A DNA stretch of 5,639 nucleotides. Source: CAZFPA01 sp964520975 (GTDB lineage Bacteria; Bacillota; Negativicutes; Selenomonadales; Selenomonadaceae). The stretch's first letter is position 1; every line of letters begins with the position of its first letter. Location: NCBI GenBank assembly GCA_964520975.1, contig CAZFPA010000110.1, forward strand, positions 1-5,639, read 5' to 3'. The translations under genes and the position numbers were made by a program. Below the pieces are notes generated by a model. That model saw only the letters and a program-made list of their open reading frames with translations, was not told where the DNA came from and made no database searches. This document shows positions 5,019-5,639 of the stretch, one piece after another.

Positions 5019-5399
5019 ATGAAAAAGGTTATTGCAACAAAGGCTGCACCACAGGCAATCGGGCCGTATTCGCAGGGGATACAGGCGGGCGGACTCCTGT
5101 TCGTATCCGGACAGATTCCGTTGGTTCCGGCTACCGGAGAAATGGTTGCTGGTGGGATTGAAGCACAGACTACCCAGGTGCTGGATAATCTCCAGGCCAT
5201 CCTGACTGAGGCAGGCGCCTCGATGGATGCTGCAGTCAAGACGACCGTTTATTTGAAGGATATTGGCGATTTTGCTGTGGTCAATGCAATTTATGCCAAG
5301 TATTTTACGAAGGACTGTCCGGCACGTGTCTGTGTTGAGGTAAGTAATTTGCCGAAGGGTGCGCTCATTGAGATTGATGTCATTGCAGCGGCCAATTGA
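5019..5399 (+). CDS. ridA: RidA/YjgF/YER057c/UK114-family enamine/imine deaminase
   Basis: A 126-residue protein of standard family length. RidA trimers hydrolyse 2-aminoacrylate and related enamines/imines released by PLP enzymes such as serine/threonine dehydratase, protecting other PLP enzymes. Conserved features are A-I-G-P-Y-S-Q at 13-19 (Tyr17), S-G-Q-I-P at 34-38, and the C-terminal signature A-R-V-C-V-E-V at 102-108, whose Arg103 binds substrate carboxylate, followed by L-P-K-G-A-L-I-E-I at 111-119 with Glu118. The start is ATG 5019, with AAAAGGAGG (5003-5011) 7 bases upstream; a TTG at 4986 would put 11 extra residues across the ribosome site and is rejected. The gene is 88 bases after aroH on the same strand. 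With no convincing promoter in the gap, it probably shares the message. A terminator follows. Confidence 0.95.
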   Translation: MKKVIATKAAPQAIGPYSQGIQAGGLLFVSGQIPLVPATGEMVAGGIEAQTTQVLDNLQAILTEAGASMDAAVKTTVYLKDIGDFAVVNAIYAKYFTKDCPARVCVEVSNLPKGALIEIDVIAAAN

Positions 5400-5414
5400 A
5401 TAAAAGTTGAAGGC

Positions 5415-5456
5415 CGGCTGGCTGTAGAAAAATTTTCTGCAGCCAGCCGTTTTTTT
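5415..5456 (+). terminator. Rho-independent terminator after ridA
   Basis: A 13-base-pair stem (5415-5427 with 5437-5449, one G-U pair) encloses a 9-base AAAAATTTT loop and is followed by seven T (5450-5456). It closes the putative kinase, aroH and ridA transcript. Confidence 0.93.
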
Positions 5457-5515
5457 CAGTTAAGCTGTTCTGCGGGAATACATTGAATTCTCATACAAAC
5501 ATTTTGCGGGGCGGC

Positions 5516-5549
5516 TGTACTTTTTCCTGGGAATCATGTATTATTACAT
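5516..5549 (+). promoter_or_regulatory. Putative promoter of the transketolase gene, -10 inside an inverted repeat
   Basis: TATTAT (5539-5544) is a good -10, while the -35 (TGTACT, 5516-5521, 17-base spacer) is weak. The -10 lies inside a perfect inverted repeat, ATGTA (5536-5540) and TACAT (5545-5549) around TTAT. A second one, ATTTT-GT-AAAAT (5559-5570), sits just after the predicted start of transcription. Either could bind a regulator. Confidence 0.45.
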
Positions 5550-5592
5550 ACGTAGGGTATTTTGTAAAATCACGGTAAGGGAGATTGATTGA

Positions 5593-5639
5593 ATGAGTAA
5601 CATCGATACGACATGCGTAAATGCGATTCGCGTGCTGGC
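5593..5639 (+). CDS. tkt: Transketolase, N-terminal fragment (runs off the window)
   Basis: ATG 5593 is preceded by AAGGGAG (5577-5583) at 9 bases and opens a frame reading M-S-N-I-D-T-T-C-V-N-A-I-R-V-L to the window edge. This matches the usual start of bacterial transketolases, in which I-D-x-x-C-x-N-x-I-R-x-L precedes the S-G-H-P-G motif. The enzyme is TPP-dependent and moves two-carbon units in the pentose phosphate pathway, producing erythrose-4-phosphate for aromatic synthesis. Only 15 codons are seen, so the call rests on this short match plus the good ribosome site. A terminator and a promoter separate it from ridA, so it is a new transcription unit. Confidence 0.7.
   Translation, partial: MSNIDTTCVNAIRVL

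Noticed and set aside
4931..5161. Plus-strand open frame starting right after the aroH stop
   Set aside because: It has an ATG but no proper ribosome site and runs out of frame through most of ridA; only about 28 codons lie outside ridA.
4595..5239. Minus-strand open frame (214 codons) spanning aroH and ridA
   Set aside because: It covers two confidently identified plus-strand genes and their gap, and its translation shows no family features.
1..5639. CRISPR array, mobile element, tRNA, rRNA or known riboswitch
   Set aside because: I found no regularly spaced repeats, transposase or integrase frames, tRNA-like cloverleaf or recognisable riboswitch or T-box sequence on either strand.

Overview
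The window looks like ordinary chromosomal DNA of a moderate-GC Bacillota, with compact genes, AGGAGG-type ribosome sites, GTG and TTG starts, and sigma-70-type promoters. My guess is an anaerobe of the Negativicutes (Selenomonas/Mitsuokella/Megasphaera type). That placement is inferred from protein flavour and is not proven. I see no rRNA or tRNA gene, insertion sequence, CRISPR array or phage gene.

Layout, left to right. (1) A plus-strand unit encodes a lone Hpt phosphotransfer protein (39-392) whose stop overlaps the TTG start of a CsoR/RcnR-family metal-sensing repressor (389-736) with a histidine-rich N-terminus. (2) A long perfect hairpin (738-782) serves as a shared bidirectional terminator for this unit and for the convergent minus-strand gene. 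(3) That minus-strand gene (801-1649) is a membrane-anchored NodB-type polysaccharide deacetylase with its own strong promoter. (4) A 250-base divergent intergenic region holds the deacetylase promoter, a plus-strand intrinsic-terminator-like hairpin with no gene in front of it, and a TATAAT promoter for the next gene. (5) A type I methionine aminopeptidase carries an N-terminal SEC-C zinc motif (1903-2775). (6) After a 134-base gap with a good promoter come a UbiB/AarF/ABC1 atypical kinase (2910-4520), an AroH-type chorismate mutase (4538-4930) and a RidA enamine/imine deaminase (5019-5399), ending in a strong terminator (5415-5456). (7) A new promoter precedes the first 15 codons of what reads as transketolase (5593 to the window end).

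Most genes are housekeeping: N-terminal methionine removal, aromatic amino-acid synthesis, reactive-enamine clean-up and pentose phosphate metabolism. The kinase, mutase and RidA genes are probably co-transcribed. Transketolase supplies erythrose-4-phosphate to the shikimate pathway that ends at chorismate, so its position next to aroH makes loose metabolic sense.

I do not see a whole new system. The points most worth checking are: an AroH whose key active-site glutamate is replaced by glutamine while an aspartate appears three residues earlier; the overlap of a phosphorelay gene with a metal sensor whose predicted ligand set is His-Cys-His-Cys; a possible short terminated RNA antisense to the deacetylase promoter; and a near-identical 19-base element upstream of both the aminopeptidase and ridA.
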